The notes: generated by a model from the sequence alone, not told the origin. Positions 24,797 through 36,800 are shown, counted from the stretch's first letter. The stretch is DNA of 64,000 nt from Saposhnikovia divaricata (GCA_036435485.1 JAZHRN010000137.1:186001-250000), one strand, 5' to 3'. Made by a program: numbers and translations.

Positions 24797-25500
24797 GAGT
24801 TAATTGCAAGTTACACCCTCAAACTATTAACCAAAAATAATATTGTACCCGAACTTTGAGAAAAACAAATTACATCCCATAACTTAAACTCACGTTTTCA
24901 GGAAGCACCCCTTTGTCTATTTTCCAGCCTTGTCATTAAAATTGGTAGGGATAAAATTGGAAATTTAGAAGAATATTTAAATTTACTAATTTCAGAATTT
25001 CAAGTTTTCTATTAATAACTCGAATTTTGAATTATATTAAGTAAAAATTATTTTTAAAAATTTACTAATATTAATTGTTAAATAGTGATGTTATACTTTT
25101 TCTTAAATTTTAACAATAGATTTAATATTTATTTATATTCAAAATTTTAAATATGAAATTTGCTTCATACAAAATTTTTAAAATTTTTTAAGGTTATGAT
25201 TATGTTAGTGTACATTAAAGGAAAAATTCTTTTGAATATAATTTTTTTAACATAAACTTTTAATGTAAAAAAATTTATTGATAATTTTTAAGTAATTTAT
25301 AAACGCAGTTATTAATAAAATTTAAAAATTATGACGAAATTCCGATTATACCCTCATTTATTTAACTAAAATGGTCAACTTTAACGAGGGCGCATACTGG
25401 TTTCATATTTGAAGTTATGGACAGTAAACTGTTTTTTCCAAAGTTATGGTACAATATTATTTTTGATTGATAGTTTGATGATGCAAAACGCAATCAACTC
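24797..25500. mobile_element. MULE-like non-autonomous element, AT-rich, second family member
   Basis: The left end GAGTTAATTGCAAGTTACAC and the right end (reverse complement) GAGTTGATTGCGTTTTGCAT converge on the shared inner phrase 'aaaaataatattgtacc' about 35 bases in. 704 bp. The target duplication is masked by the A/T-rich flanks. Related to 21274-22464 by its ends. Confidence 0.5.
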
Positions 25501-25596
25501 ATAATAAAAATAAGTTATGAAACTATATTATTTACAACTTAAAATGCATGGTAAACAATGTTGAAAATATGTAAAAAACGAGTGGGACGGAGGGAG
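25501..25596. mobile_element. Stowaway terminus, single end
   Basis: GGGACGGAGGGAG followed by TA at 25584-25598 is a right-hand Stowaway end. No matching left end was found nearby, so this is a remnant. Confidence 0.5.
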
Positions 25597-25819
25597 TACC
25601 GAAGAATACCATTTCGGTGAGTTGACGTCCATAAATCGAATTGTTTCAATTTAATATTTCAATTTTGAAATGAGAGAATAGACGAATATTTGAATATGAT
25701 GTTTCGCAATATATTTTCGGTGTCAATCATAATAAAACCGTTTTCGTAAAATTATCAAATATGTTGAAGAATTTGTGATCGATCGGCAAATTTCAAAAAC
25801 CCGACCAATTGCATGCAGC

Positions 25820-26316
25820 TAGAGCGGGCAATCGGATCGTGTCGTGTACTTTCGTGTCGTGTATTTTCGTGTTTCGTGTACTTGAAGGTGAAACTCGTAT
25901 CCATCCGAAACAGGATTCGTGTACTTGAATATGAAACCCGTATCCACCCGAAATGAATTCGTGTATTTTCGTGTCGTGTTTCGTGTATATATTATATAAA
26001 ATTAAAAATAAAATTTAGTTAAAATTTATTAGTAAATATTATATTCATATGAAATATACATTAAATATTTTACATTTCCATATATAAATATAAATACAAC
26101 TCTATAAAAACTTGTAAATATGTATATTTTTGTGTAAAATATATATCCTTATAAAAAAATATTAATATATACATAAAATTCATAAGTAGTAAATTATTAA
26201 CATCTTTATTTCGTGTACTTTGGTGTACTTTCGTATTTCGTGTACTAAAAATCAAAACCCATATCCATATTTTTTCGTGTCGTGTTCACGTGTCGTGTAC
26301 CAAATTGCCAGGTCTA
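25820..26316. mobile_element. hAT-type MITE with 'cgtgtacttt' repeats
   Basis: The ends TAGAGCGGGCAAT...AATTGCCAGGTCTA are inverted repeats and are flanked by the perfect 8-bp duplication catgcagc (25812-25819 and 26317-26324), the length produced by hAT transposases. The interior is built of 'ttcgtgtcgtgtactttcgt' phrases at both ends and AT-rich DNA in the middle. 497 bp, no transposase. Same family as 47585-48066. Confidence 0.82.
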
Positions 26317-26399
26317 CATGCAGCATGCCCCTCTAAAATATGAACACTAAACTGAGAACCATCAGTTTATGTAACATTTTCATGTCTTTCCTTGGAAGT

Positions 26400-26870
26400 A
26401 CTATAGGTCTAGCTCATTAATTTTACTCGGTTTACTCGAGGGTGTATATGAGTCGAATTTAAATATAAACTTGAACTCGTTTAATTAAATGAGTTGAACC
26501 AAATATGTATCGGGCCTGATTAAATTTGATTTCAATGTGAACTCGAATTCATTTATAATTAAATTAAATTATTATTAAATTATATATTTATTATCTATAA
26601 ACCAAAATTTAGTTTTATACTTTTATTTTTATTAATCCTTAAGTTGATGAGCTCACCAGTATACCTGACTCAATTTATTTAAACTCACTCGATTGACTCA
26701 CAAGTAAATTCAATTTGATTCGTTAATAAACGAATCGAGTTCACCAAAAAATTTGAACTCATTTTAATTAGATAAGCAGTTTAATTCGTTTAAAAATACT
26801 CAAACTCGAATTCGGTTTTTAATCATCCTATCCAGCTCGATCAGACTCGAATTAGAACCATATCCTTCCT
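26400..26870. repeat. Degenerate 'tcgaactcgttt' dispersed repeat
   Basis: Repeated phrases (aacttgaactcgttta, aaacgaatcgagttcacc, gactcgaattagaacc) resemble 15480-15665 and 16489-17085. No clear ends and non-coding. Confidence 0.4.
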
Positions 26871-26874
26871 GCCG

Positions 26875-27404
26875 AAAAATAGTGATGTCTTAAAGAAGAA
26901 GAGAGAACACTTGGCTAAAAATAGTGACTTAATTACCTTACATTTTTTTTTCTGAAACGATAAATTGTTTTATTGATATAAAATATTAGATAATACAATG
27001 ATAATAAAAGCTTATCATCTAATCGAAAGAAAGAAATTCTCCCAAAAACTTAGATAATAAAAACTTTATATCCTACAAGAAGAGTCTCGTTAAAACCCCA
27101 CAAGAGCAAAATTATAAGGGAAAAAACTTAAGCGGGAAAAAGAGTGTTCTCAGAAATAAAAATACATCATTTTACAAATTGTCACTAAAAATAAGCAAAA
27201 CTACTTTGTTTTTGTGAACCCCCATTACAATCAGTTATTGCCGTATATTTGCTTTCTTTTCCTTTTCATTAGTAATATTAGTGGGTTCCTATATTAATTT
27301 TGAGTAAATTTATTTTTCATAATTACTATATGTAATGGACTTGGCTATAGGTTCAATGGATTCCGGGGCACCCATAGCCCAAGCTATAGGTCCGTCTCTG
27401 CGTT
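26875..27404. other. Intergenic DNA
   Basis: No gene recognised. The part 26960-27130 (ttttattgatataaaatatt ... gttaaaaccccacaag) has the look of antisense retrotransposon tail sequence, but I could not place it in a family. Confidence 0.3.
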
Positions 27405-27690
27405 TAGAATAGATCTGTCACAAACTTTTAAAGTATATGAATTTAAGAATTTGGGATTTTTAAGGAGAATGGTATGTAATATTCTGTAATTTTAGAATAA
27501 TAATAGTCCTTATTTTAAAATTATAATAATACGAGCATCTATTTTAATAGTCGTTATAGTTGGTATTTTCAAGCTCACACGTTTCAAATTTATGATCCTA
27601 GACTTGGTGATAAAATTGTCACAAATCTCATGTTTTAATTAACCATATAAATTGGGGTCTCTATTCTCATCCCCAAAAACTTACTAAAAA
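27405..27690 (+). mobile_element. LTR-retrotransposon remnant (internal 3' end plus LTR start)
   Basis: Nearly collinear with 45925-46170: both run from 'gtttagaatagat' through a purine tract into an LTR-like start (tgtaatattctgtaatttta here), then 'ataataatacgagcatctat' and 'gacttggtgataaaattgtc'. It is a truncated copy with no coding capacity. Confidence 0.65.
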
Positions 27691-27904
27691 TAATAAATTC
27701 CCAAATAAAAATAATAAATTCCCAAAATTATCAAAAATGTTCTACATCTCATTCCCCATTTTCCATCCTCATATCTCTATATTCCACTAAATATTTGGGG
27801 ATGGGTCTTCAATGTGGATGCTCTTATACAATAAACTGAGCTCTTTTTACTAACCTCTGCAAACATCAACTAATCTACATACTAAAATATACAATATATA
27901 TATA
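27691..27904. repeat. MITE-like remnant
   Basis: ccccaaaaactta at the left and 'aaatatttggggatggg' plus 'ggatgctctta' at the right are partly inverted. The left terminus is lost. Low-grade evidence. Confidence 0.3.
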
Positions 27905-27930
27905 CTAGGATTATTGCCCGTTTTGCATGG
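27905..27930 (-). mobile_element. Helitron-like 3' terminus, left of gene-fragment cluster 1
   Basis: The plus strand reads A-CTAG-gattatt-GCCCGTTTTGCATGG. On the minus strand this is a weakened hairpin, a 7-base spacer and a terminal CTAG followed by T, the same arrangement as at 8789-8816. It could be the 3' end of a Helitron whose body runs right, across the gene fragments. The hairpin is degraded, and no matching 5' end was found. Confidence 0.4.
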
Positions 27931-28554
27931 TGAATTAATTTTTTTTATTTATAAAAATTATTTATAAAATATTACTTTCCAATAACATTGTTATTGAAAT
28001 CGGCCGATTTCTGAAAAATTGCCGATAAATCGACTAAAAATCGGTCAAAATTTTGAAACCGATTCGACCGATTTTGCAAAAATCGCCGATAAATCGCCAA
28101 GTTTTCAACCAACTCACCCGATAAATCGTAAATCGGTATCTCAACCGAATAGTTCGGATTTCCGAAATCTGCAACACTGTCCATTAATGTAAAAAAATAT
28201 GTTATACAAAAATTATTTTAAGTTAATAACATAGATGAGTTCATCCAACTTTTTTATATTATTTAGTTCTTCAATTTTATTTCTTATTTTGTTTCTCTAG
28301 CTAGATAATATTTTTTTTTTCATCTATCATTTTGTCCATGAGGTTAATTTTGTTTGTTTATATATAATAAGATTATGAGTAATCTATATTGCAGTTCATG
28401 ACCCTTAAATGACTGTTGCATAATTATGAGACTCATCTTGTTATGAGTCTACACTGTTTCTTTAGTTATAACATCTGCAATTTCTTCTGGTAAAATACTT
28501 GTAGTTCTTAAATCATGCTTCTTAAAGAGTACTGAATTAAAAAACCAATTATAG
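27931..28554. other. Intron-like and AT-rich DNA before the PMT exon
   Basis: No upstream PMT exon (for example the RGLIGTIHDW-type exon expected just before this one) was found in the 600 bp before the splice acceptor. Around 27980-28160 the phrase 'aaatcg(gc)cgat' repeats in both orientations. Otherwise unremarkable. Confidence 0.35.
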
Positions 28555-28870
28555 GTGTGAAGCATACTCAACATATCCGCGAACATATGACCTGCTCCAC
28601 GCCTGGACTGTGTTTTCTGATATCGAGAAGAAAGGTTGTAGTGGCGAGGATCTCCTGATTGAGATGGATCGCATACTCAGACCAACAGGTTTTGTTATAA
28701 TCAGGGACAAACAACGTGTTATCAATTTTGTAAAGAAGTATTTAACTGCATTACATTGGGAAGCAGTAACCACAGATTCCTCTTCCAAAGACCAAGATGG
28801 AGATGATATTGTACTTGTCATTCAAAAGATGTTATGGCTCACAAGTGAAAACCTGGAAAACAGAGAGTAG
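28555..28870 (+). pseudogene. Last exon of a PMT/QUA2-type methyltransferase, orphan fragment
   Basis: The C-terminal exon of a putative S-adenosylmethionine-dependent, Golgi-located pectin methyltransferase family protein (plant PMT, QUA2/TSD2 relatives). It follows a good splice acceptor (aattatag, AG at 28553-28554). The first G completes the conserved Trp codon, then reading continues CEAYSTYPRTYDLLHAWTVF (28556-28615) and EMDRILRPTGFVIIRD to a TAG at 28868-28870. The family's C-terminus ends at about this point, so this is the natural gene end. No preceding exon is present within the window, so the SAM-binding N-terminal half is missing and the fragment cannot make the enzyme. The exon itself is open and unbroken. 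It lies tail-to-tail with the AAA ATPase fragment on the other strand. Confidence 0.8.
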
Positions 28871-29217
28871 TAGAAACTTGGTTTATACTACAGTATACTT
28901 GCATACCCCTAACGCCCAAGGGCTATACGGGATCACCAGTGTTTGTTGTAGAATTATGCAAACTGTTTTTCTTCTATTTATTACTCAATTTGATATAGTT
29001 GATAAATTATAGACTACTTGTTTCTTGTATTATAAATTTTTAGCCATGCAATGGGAAAAATAGTTCAAATATTTTAGATTGTAAATGTGCCTCCGAAATA
29101 TATTTATCTACATTAAAAAGCAAAATATTTTATGACATAATCGGTAAAGTATCAACAAAGCATGTCCTTTCTTTATAGTTGCATCGAAAAGACCAAATAA
29201 CTCAAGAGTCATTTTAC
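28871..29217. other. PMT 3' flank to AAA fragment
   Basis: Contains what would be the PMT 3' UTR. The AAA ATPase C-terminal exons (YSGSDL... onward) expected here on the minus strand are absent. Confidence 0.4.
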
Positions 29218-30378
29218 CTTCTGTCTGTTTTGCAAGTCTCTGTAGGTCTCTCTGCCTGATGCAGAAACAAAAAGGATTACGACACCTTAAGTATAGTAAA
29301 TAAATCTGAACTAGAAACTTTGTTGGCACAATAAACGAATAACTGTAAAAAATTTCAGCACAAGAAAAACTGAACAACCTATGTAGTAATCCAGCTCAGG
29401 TCGCATTGATGCATATGTTTTTCTTTAGTGCAAACAGAAACTTGGAAAAACACCTTGTGTATCTAATATGCTAAAAACATGTAGAACAACTTACTAGGCA
29501 AGGAAAATGCCGGGTCTTTCAGCTTGTGCTTCAAAACAATTCTTCGAACATTTTCATCTGGCAACGGAATGTAGATTCTCTTCACCTATTTAACAAGTAG
29601 TTGGTTTTAACAGCGGGTCTCAAGCTGATTACTGAAAGAAGTTATAGTAGTTATAAACTTTAACTTATCAGCTTTTAACTGTCATATAGAGGTAGAATAT
29701 TCTTTGTAACAAGATTCATTCTAACTGCGAAATCATAGCCAGTTCCCAGTACTAGACAAACATTTACACACTTACCAATCTCCTTAGCACTGCATCATCC
29801 AATTCCTGTGGTCTATTAGTTGCACCTGCATAGAGGTAAACTCGTGTTACGACGACAAAAAGTAATGTACTGATGTATATAACAAATTTCATTTGTTAAC
29901 TGCTTAAAGCTTCTATTCATGAAATGCTGCTGCATTCACATGCCTTGATAAAAGGCAACTCACTTCCTTCTGAGTTCTGACTTAATTCCTTTTTCTTTGT
30001 TGATATTTGTTGTGAAAACAATCCAAAGAATAATGATAAAATAATTAGGTACAAAGAATGGCGGAAGCAGTAAACACTTAGACAGTATGCTTCCAAGAGT
30101 TGAAGGAAGAAAAACAAAAATGTCCCAAAAGAAGTTGGGCTTAGAAGCCATCTGGCAGTTGACCAATAATCTGCGGTGAACTTCTGGAAAGAAATAACTC
30201 CAAGGAACTGAATATCAAAATCAGAATAAGGCATTACTAAGCAAATACGAATGTTACCGATGACTACAAGATCATCAGACTTTGAGGCCAACCCATCAAA
30301 CTGAACCAAAAACTCCGACTTCAGTCTTATGCTTGAATCATTCTCTCTGGATGTCCTTGCTGACAGAGTACTACCAAT
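29218..30378 (-). pseudogene. Spastin-like AAA ATPase, internal exons only
   Basis: Four consecutive exons on the minus strand, in order 30378-30258, 29825-29776, 29585-29495 and 29255-29218, each bounded by AG/GT. They read ...RLKSEFLVQFDGL...LVVIG, then GATNRPQELDDAVLRRL, then VKRIYIPLPDENVRR...FSLP, then the piece that should read RDLQRLAKQTEG. This is the region after Walker B through sensor 1 (ATN) and the arginine finger of a plant spastin/MSP1-type meiotic-clade AAA ATPase (compare At2g45500). Walker A/B exons upstream and the C-terminal helices downstream are missing. The first three exons join in frame. The last is out of frame by what looks like an extra GA in AGAGAGAC (about 29245-29252). 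A fragment, not a working gene; it abuts the GTE-type ORF. Confidence 0.78.
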
Positions 30379-30742
30379 CTGTTACAGATAAGAGCACAAA
30401 CTTGTGTAAATCTTACAGCACGCGGCTAAAGGGCATTAACAGAACCAGGGGTAAAAAAATACACTCAAAATTCAGTAGCAGCAGACTGACACATTAAGAT
30501 ATAAGACAAATATGATCAAAGTAACATCAAACACAATGATTTAGCAAAAAATAAACATTGAAAACAATACTATTAATCTGTCAAAGATACAAGTACAAGC
30601 TTGTGCAATTCTTATAAAACACAAAATATAATTACAATTTAGTAGCAGCAAAGGTAGAGGACCAACATATCAAGACAGACAATTAGGATCAAAGTAACAT
30701 AGGAACAACTAATAGCTTAAAAAGCTTTATGTCCAGTCTCAG
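30379..30742. repeat. Intron remnant with an internal duplication
   Basis: Two related stretches (about 30375-30545 and 30577-30720) share 'acaagtacaagcttgtg'-type, 'cagtagcagca' and 'gatcaaagtaacat' phrases, an imperfect tandem duplication. It lies between the AAA fragment and the shared 3' flank of the bromodomain ORF. Confidence 0.5.
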
Positions 30743-30786
30743 TCTCCCTCAAACAACCAACCAAAAAGATCAACAGCGAGCAGCTG

Positions 30787-32117
30787 CTAGTTGCATATCT
30801 GTCCATCCTCCCAGTCTTGCAAAAATAGTCCATCTTCCTCGTCCTCGTAGTCCATGTAATCGTTCTTTAAGAAGAGGCCAATACGTTCCATTATATTTCC
30901 AAACCGATCGCCCTGTCTTGCTTTGAAGAGTACTATTTCAAGTTCCTTCTGTACCTTCATATTGTCTTCTATCTCAACAGTCTTTTCCATCTTCTGTAGT
31001 GCAATACGAGCTGCTTCTCGTTCTCTCTCCCGACGTAGTCTCAGTTCTTCCTTTGCCTTCAATGATGAGGCAACTTTAGCAGCTCTGATTTGGTCCTCGA
31101 TTCTTGCTTTCTCCTCTTGTTGTTGCCTCTCCAGTTTTTCTTTTTCCTGCCGCAAATTTATGGGATCTACCTTATCAACATGATCAAAAAGGGTCTTCTG
31201 TTTTGCCTTTAATATAGTGTAAGCAAAGCGTTTCTTTAGCATTGTAGCACGTAAGGCTTTCTCAGGAGACAGCTCAAGATCAATAGCAGGAGTCCAGCCG
31301 TCGGCAGAACCACTAGATGGTTGAGGACTAGAACAGTTATTCTCCTCATCCAATCCACTTACAGCCACATCAGATTCTGAATCTGATTTACAGGTATTAG
31401 ATGCTAAACTGCTTTCATGTTCCATTTTGGAAGCAACACAATTTTGTCCCGTATATCTTTCAGAAGGCAAATTACTGGAGGATTCATAAGGATAACCTTT
31501 CTGAGGGCTGCACTCACATTTCAAACTACCACATGAACCGCATCTAGTAGCAACCACATTAAAAGAGGCTATGATTTTAACAGAACCACAAGTACTCCTT
31601 CTATTACCATTGATTGTGCCTTTACGTAAGACCTTTCCTGGGCATCTGCTATTTGGTATTTTTCTAGCAGTTGCAGACCTTGAATTTGAAATCTTCACAT
31701 ACTGGGTCACTTTTTCCGACATTGCTTCCCCATGATCTTTTGTCAGCTTTCTCTTTTTTCCAAAAGACATAGACATTATAGGAGCTAATCCAACCGTCAA
31801 AGGAGCTGATTCTCTAAAGCAGAGATGCCTTGTTTCTGTTCTTTTTTGTTCCCTAAAACTAGTAAGGAAACTCTCTTCGCGATTAAGGCTCTCACGCTTC
31901 AATTTAACCTCCACAGACTTCCATTTAGTATTGAAGATGTTATCTAGTGTCATAGCATTCTTATGAAAAAAGTTTCCAGATGGGTTATACCGCATTGCAT
32001 TAGAGAAGGTGAGCTTGACATCATCCTTGAATTCGACAACAGTGAAGTACATATTATTCTGCAATTTGGTTCTCACAGTTCCCAAATCCATGGGTTTTGA
32101 GATAACTAAGAAATAAT
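30787..32117 (-). pseudogene. GTE-type bromodomain protein, copy 1, 3' part (split by Ty1-copia)
   Basis: Reads from the middle of the bromodomain (SKPMDLGTVRTKLQNN) to the C-terminus, 434 residues after the first internal Met, open throughout. It is about 90% identical by eye to 62389-63969. Features: the acetyl-lysine-pocket region NAMRYNPSGN, a Cys cluster CGSCGSLKCEC, a charged coiled coil rich in E/R/Q and an acidic tail. The family is the plant BET-like GTE group (GTE8-GTE11 type), chromatin readers of acetylated histones. The reading frame is cut at 32118 by the intact Ty1-copia element; the N-terminal continuation lies at 38791-38916. The remaining ORF starts too far in to form a bromodomain. 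Homology to copy 2 extends only about 45 bases past the stop (to about 30743). Confidence 0.85.
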
Positions 32118-32557
32118 TGTTAGATTATATTTTATAATCTAATAATAATTATGGGCTTACAAATTAAAGACAATTATATTTAATGTTTATTCTATTTTTG
32201 GACTAATTAAGTGGTCTTAAATAAAGAGTCCAATAACATCTTATTCGGTATGGGCTTTGTAATGTGTAATACCCAATAGTAATCTGATTAGGGTTAATGG
32301 GGTCTAATTAGAGTACTATATAAAGAACACAATAGGGTCTTGGTCCCAAAGGCTAATTCACAACCTCTACTCCTCTATTCCCATCAGTCTGAGAGAGATA
32401 CGGCTAGAGGCGAATCAAGTCTGTGGATGATCAAGTCCCATAATCCGTATTCATATCTACTGTCATGGAATCAGGTACGCTTTCGTACTACAGTTTTATC
32501 ATGTAACCTTGATAATATCGCATAAGATGATCCGTGGTTATTTATTTAGATCTATCA
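32118..32557 (+). repeat. 5' LTR of the Ty1-copia element
   Basis: 440 bp, TGTTAGATTA...AGATCTATCA, identical to 38351-38790. The TATA-like stretch TATATAAAG is at 32317-32325. The 61-residue open frame that occurs in both LTRs is a by-product and not a gene. Confidence 0.95.
32317..32325 (+). promoter_or_regulatory. LTR TATA box
   Basis: TATATAAAG, about 200 bases into the LTR and 232 bases before its end, in the right place for Pol II start in the R region. Confidence 0.55.
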
Positions 32558-32558
32558 A

Positions 32559-32572
32559 TTGGTATCCGAGCC
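32559..32572 (+). other. Primer-binding site (initiator tRNA-Met type)
   Basis: TTGGTATCCGAGCC lies one base after the LTR. It matches the common plant copia primer TGGTATCAGAGC with one substitution. Confidence 0.75.
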
Positions 32573-33869
32573 TATCTTATGTCGAGTTATTAGGGTTGAT
32601 CATATTTTTATATGATTGTTATACAGTCGCGTATGATTATATATTATTCTCGATTATTTTTTCGAGGTTATGTACGGTTGCATAAATTCGTATAATTGTT
32701 AAACATGAATGAGAGAATATGCATAATTTATAATATCATGTTTTTTTGATATTTTTTTTGTTTGCGTGAAATATGCTGCATGTAAATCAATTAAGATTAC
32801 ATGTATTATTTTAATGGCTGTGTTATTACATGAATTTCATGATCACGTTGACAAGTTTTAATGTCAATATTCTTTTATATGTTTTTAATTGTCATGGAAA
32901 CCATGTTTTCCTGTCAAAGTTTTTTTTTTTGCCGATCTAATTAAGTTTGTACATATGAGAGGTCGGTTTAATTCATGTCCTGTTTTTTTTTGAATGATCA
33001 GTACATGTCATTCGTTGTTGATTTTTTTTAACATCAATATGGTCACTGCATGTTTTATGAATTGCTTATTGCATATAAAATCAGTTGGCCGTGATTTCAG
33101 TTATCAGTAAAGTTTTTTTTTCACCGCTAATTTGAATAAGAACACATATTCGTTAATCTTGGTGTGCTTGTTCGTTTTGGTGGTTAATGTCTCTCGAGAA
33201 AATTCAAATTTTATTTGGATATTTTTTTTAATGTAAAATATTATGTGATTGTAAATAGAATCATTTCACCATAATGTTTCGGATTTTGGATAATTTTTTT
33301 TAGATTTTATTTACAACAATACGGATTTGGGCACATTTTTTTTAAAAAATAATGGTTATTTATTTTTCGTCCTTTTATTTTGCGAATAAGTGAGTTGAAG
33401 CAAAATATTGCCAAAGTGATATTTATGTGTAGATTTATTTATTTTGAAATAATAGGATGTGTATGTTTATTATTTATGCGTTATAATAATCGGCCCAAAG
33501 GAAGATTATTTAATGGCCAAATAATGGATGTACGTGCGGGGATAAATATGTAATAATTATAAATTTTTCATGTGAGTAATAAACCGGCCCAAAGGAAGGC
33601 TATTGCTTGACCGAATTTATTATTAATATTTGATTTCTGCGTGGAGAGTACCACTTGCAAGTTAATATTTCTGTCCAAAGACTAAATATTAATGTTGTGC
33701 TAGGTATCTTGTTTGAATGGGCCCACACACACTATAGTATTTAAATTCATGTATTTTTTTTGTGTGCTATTATGTATGCATATGACATGAATTTCCATTA
33801 TGCGAGCTTATATGTTTTTTTTGTTCTAAATTGTCAGTTAATAAATCTGCTGCTAATATAACTGCCAAC
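32573..33869 (+). other. Long 5' untranslated leader of the Ty1-copia element
   Basis: About 1.3 kb, AT-rich, rich in T runs, without a conserved ORF. Leaders of this length occur in some plant copia groups. Confidence 0.6.
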
Positions 33870-36800
33870 ATGAACTCCATTCCTGTGCTTAACGGCACAA
33901 ACTTTAAGAGCTGGAAAGAGAACGTTCTGTTAGTTCTCGGCTGCATGGATTTAGACTATGCTATAAGGAAAGAACAACCTCCTTCTCTTACAGATAAAAG
34001 TTCTGATACTGAGAAATTGAACTTTGAGAAGTGGGAGCGTTCGAATCGCTTAAGTCTAATGATGATTAAGCGCAGCATTCCTGAAGCATTCAGGGGCGGT
34101 ATGTCTAATGACTCCGATGAGGTATCTGTTAAGGATTTCCTTGATGAGCTTGAAAAGCGTTTTGCGAAAAACGAAAAGGCTGAAACAAGTAAGCTTTTGG
34201 CTGATCTTGTTCAGATGAGGTATAAAGCTAAAGGAAATATTCGTGAGTACATTATGGAGATGTCTAACATCGTTTCAAAACTTAAGGCACTAAAGCTTGA
34301 CTTGTCTGATGACTTGCTTGTGCATTTGGTACTTATCTCTCTTCCTGCACAATACGGTCAATTTATAGTGAGTTATAATACTCAGAAGGATAAGTGGACT
34401 CTGAATGAGCTCATTTCACATTGTGTGCAAGAGGAAGATAGATTGAAGCGTGAAAAGACTGAAAGTGCTCATGTTGCAACTACCTCAAAGGTTAATCACC
34501 GAAAGAGGACTAAAGATAAGGAGACTGCAGTGGGAAAATCACAGCCTAAGAAACAAAAGACTCAGGATCAAGCTGTTACTTGCTTCTTTTGTAAGAAATC
34601 TGGGCATGTGAAGAAGGATTGTCCCAAGTACGTCGCATGGCGTATAAAGAAAGGTAGATTTTTCACTTTTGTCTGTTCTGAAGTCAATTTGACTTCTGTG
34701 CCTAGTAATACATGGTGGGTAGATTCTGGTGCTACTACTCACACAAGTATTTCTATGCAGGGTTGCATTTGGAGCCGGAAACCAAGTGATGCTGAAAGAT
34801 TCATCTATGTGGGTGATGGCAATGCAGTTCCAGTTGAAGCTATTGGCATTTTTAGATTGTCTTTTGAGACTGGTTATTTTGTTGAATTAAGAGAGACTTA
34901 TGTAGTACCGTCATTTAGACGGAATTTGGTTTCTATTTCTGTTTTGGACAAATATGGTTACTCTTGTTCATTTGGAGATAATAAATTTAGTCTATTTCTT
35001 AATTCTTCTTTGGTTGCGACTGGTTCTTTGATTGATAATTTATATATGCTAAATACAATTGCTTCACATAATGAATCCTTGCAAACAATATCAAGAGGTA
35101 CAAAACGAAAATTATCAAGAGAGAATTCCGCTATGTTATGGCATAAGCGCTTAGGACATATCTCTAAAGGGAGACTAGAGAGACTTGTGTCACATGGAAT
35201 ACTTGAATCTCTTGATTATTCAGACCTTAATGTATGCATTGAGTGTATTAAGGGTAAACAGACAAACATAAGGAAATTAAGTGCAAATAGGAGTAATGGT
35301 GTCTTACAGTTGATACATACTGATATATGTGGTCCATTCCCTACAGCTTCTTGGAATGGTCAACAGTATTTTATCACTTTTATAGACGACTATTCTCGAT
35401 ATGGGTACTTATATTTAATTCATGAAAAGTCACAAGCTTTGGACGTGTTTAAAGTCTTCAAAGCCGAAGTTGAAAATCAGCTTCGTGAGAAGATTAAAGC
35501 TGTCAGATCTGATCGTGGTGGTGAGTACTATGGTCGGTATGACGGATCCGGTGAACAACGTCCTGGACCTTTTGCTAAATTCCTAGAGGAATGCGGAATC
35601 GTCCCACAATACACAATGCCTGGGCAACCACGCATGAATGGTGTTGCTGAGAGACGAAACAGAACGCTTAAGGACATGGTAAGAAGTATGATTAGTCACT
35701 CTTCTTTACCAGAAGCACTCTGGGGAGATGCACTTAAGACTGCAGCCTACATACTAAATAGAGTACCTAGCAAAGCAGTAGCAAAAACCCCTTATGAATT
35801 GTGGACTAAGAAACCACTTAGTCTCAATCATTTACATGTGTGGGGTTGTCCAGCTGAGGCAAGGCTTTACAAGCCGCATGAAAATAAACTGGACTCAAGA
35901 ACTGTTAGTTGCTATTTTGTTGGGTATCCTGAAAAAACAAAGGGTTTCAAGTTTTTTGATCTTTTGACAAAGTCTTTTTTCGAAACGGGAAATGCTAGAT
36001 TTCTTGAGGATGTTGAGTTTGAGGGGGAAGATAAAGTCAGGGATGTTGTCTTTGAGGAAGAATCAGTTTCTTTGCCTCATGTAGTTCAAGACAACAATGT
36101 GGATATACCTGCACAGTTTCCCACTCAAAATCAAGATGATGCTCAAGAAGAGCAAACTCAACAAACTCAAGATGAAGTGCCACTTAGGCGATCCACTAGA
36201 GACAGAAGAAGTGCAATTTCGGATGATTATATTGTATTTCTTCAAGAGCATGAGTTTGACATAGGGATTATGGAAGATGATCCTATCAACTTCCAACAAG
36301 CCAAACGAAGTGCTAATAGTCAAAAGTGGATTGAAGCCATGAATGATGAGATGAAATCCATGAAGGACAATGACGTTTGGGATCTTGTCAAGTTGCCTGA
36401 AGGTGCGAAAGCAATTGAGTGTAAGTGGATATTTAAAACCAAAAGGGATTCAAATGGCAATATTGAAAGATATAAAGCGCGTCTAGTCGCAAAGGGTTTT
36501 ACTCAGAGAGAAGGCATTGATTACAAAGAAACTTTCTCTCCAGTATCATCGAAAGATTCTTTTAGGACAATAATGGCACTTGTGGCTCATTTTGATTTAG
36601 AGCTACACCAGATGGATGTCAAAACAGCTTTTCTCAATGGTGACATTGATGAAACGATATACATGAAACAACCAGAAAACTTTGAAATTGGTGATCCAAA
36701 GTCTATGGTTTGTAAACTTAAACGATCCATCTATGGTACAAAACAAGCTTCCCGTATGTGGAATCGCAAATTTCATCAAACCATTGTCTCATACGGTTTT

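Noticed and set aside
23206..26255. Several 60-110-residue open frames in AT-rich DNA (e.g. 23206-23433, 24154-24483, 26070-26255)
   Set aside because: Composition follows the local A/T content, none shows a known motif, and some lie inside MITEs.
28555..28870. A complete methyltransferase gene
   Set aside because: Only the last exon is present; no upstream exon was found in the expected region.
33831..33869. Open frame of the copia polyprotein extending 13 codons upstream of the first ATG
   Set aside because: The upstream codons begin with TTG, which plants do not normally use to start translation; the first ATG at 33870 precedes the conserved gag start, so the CDS was placed there.
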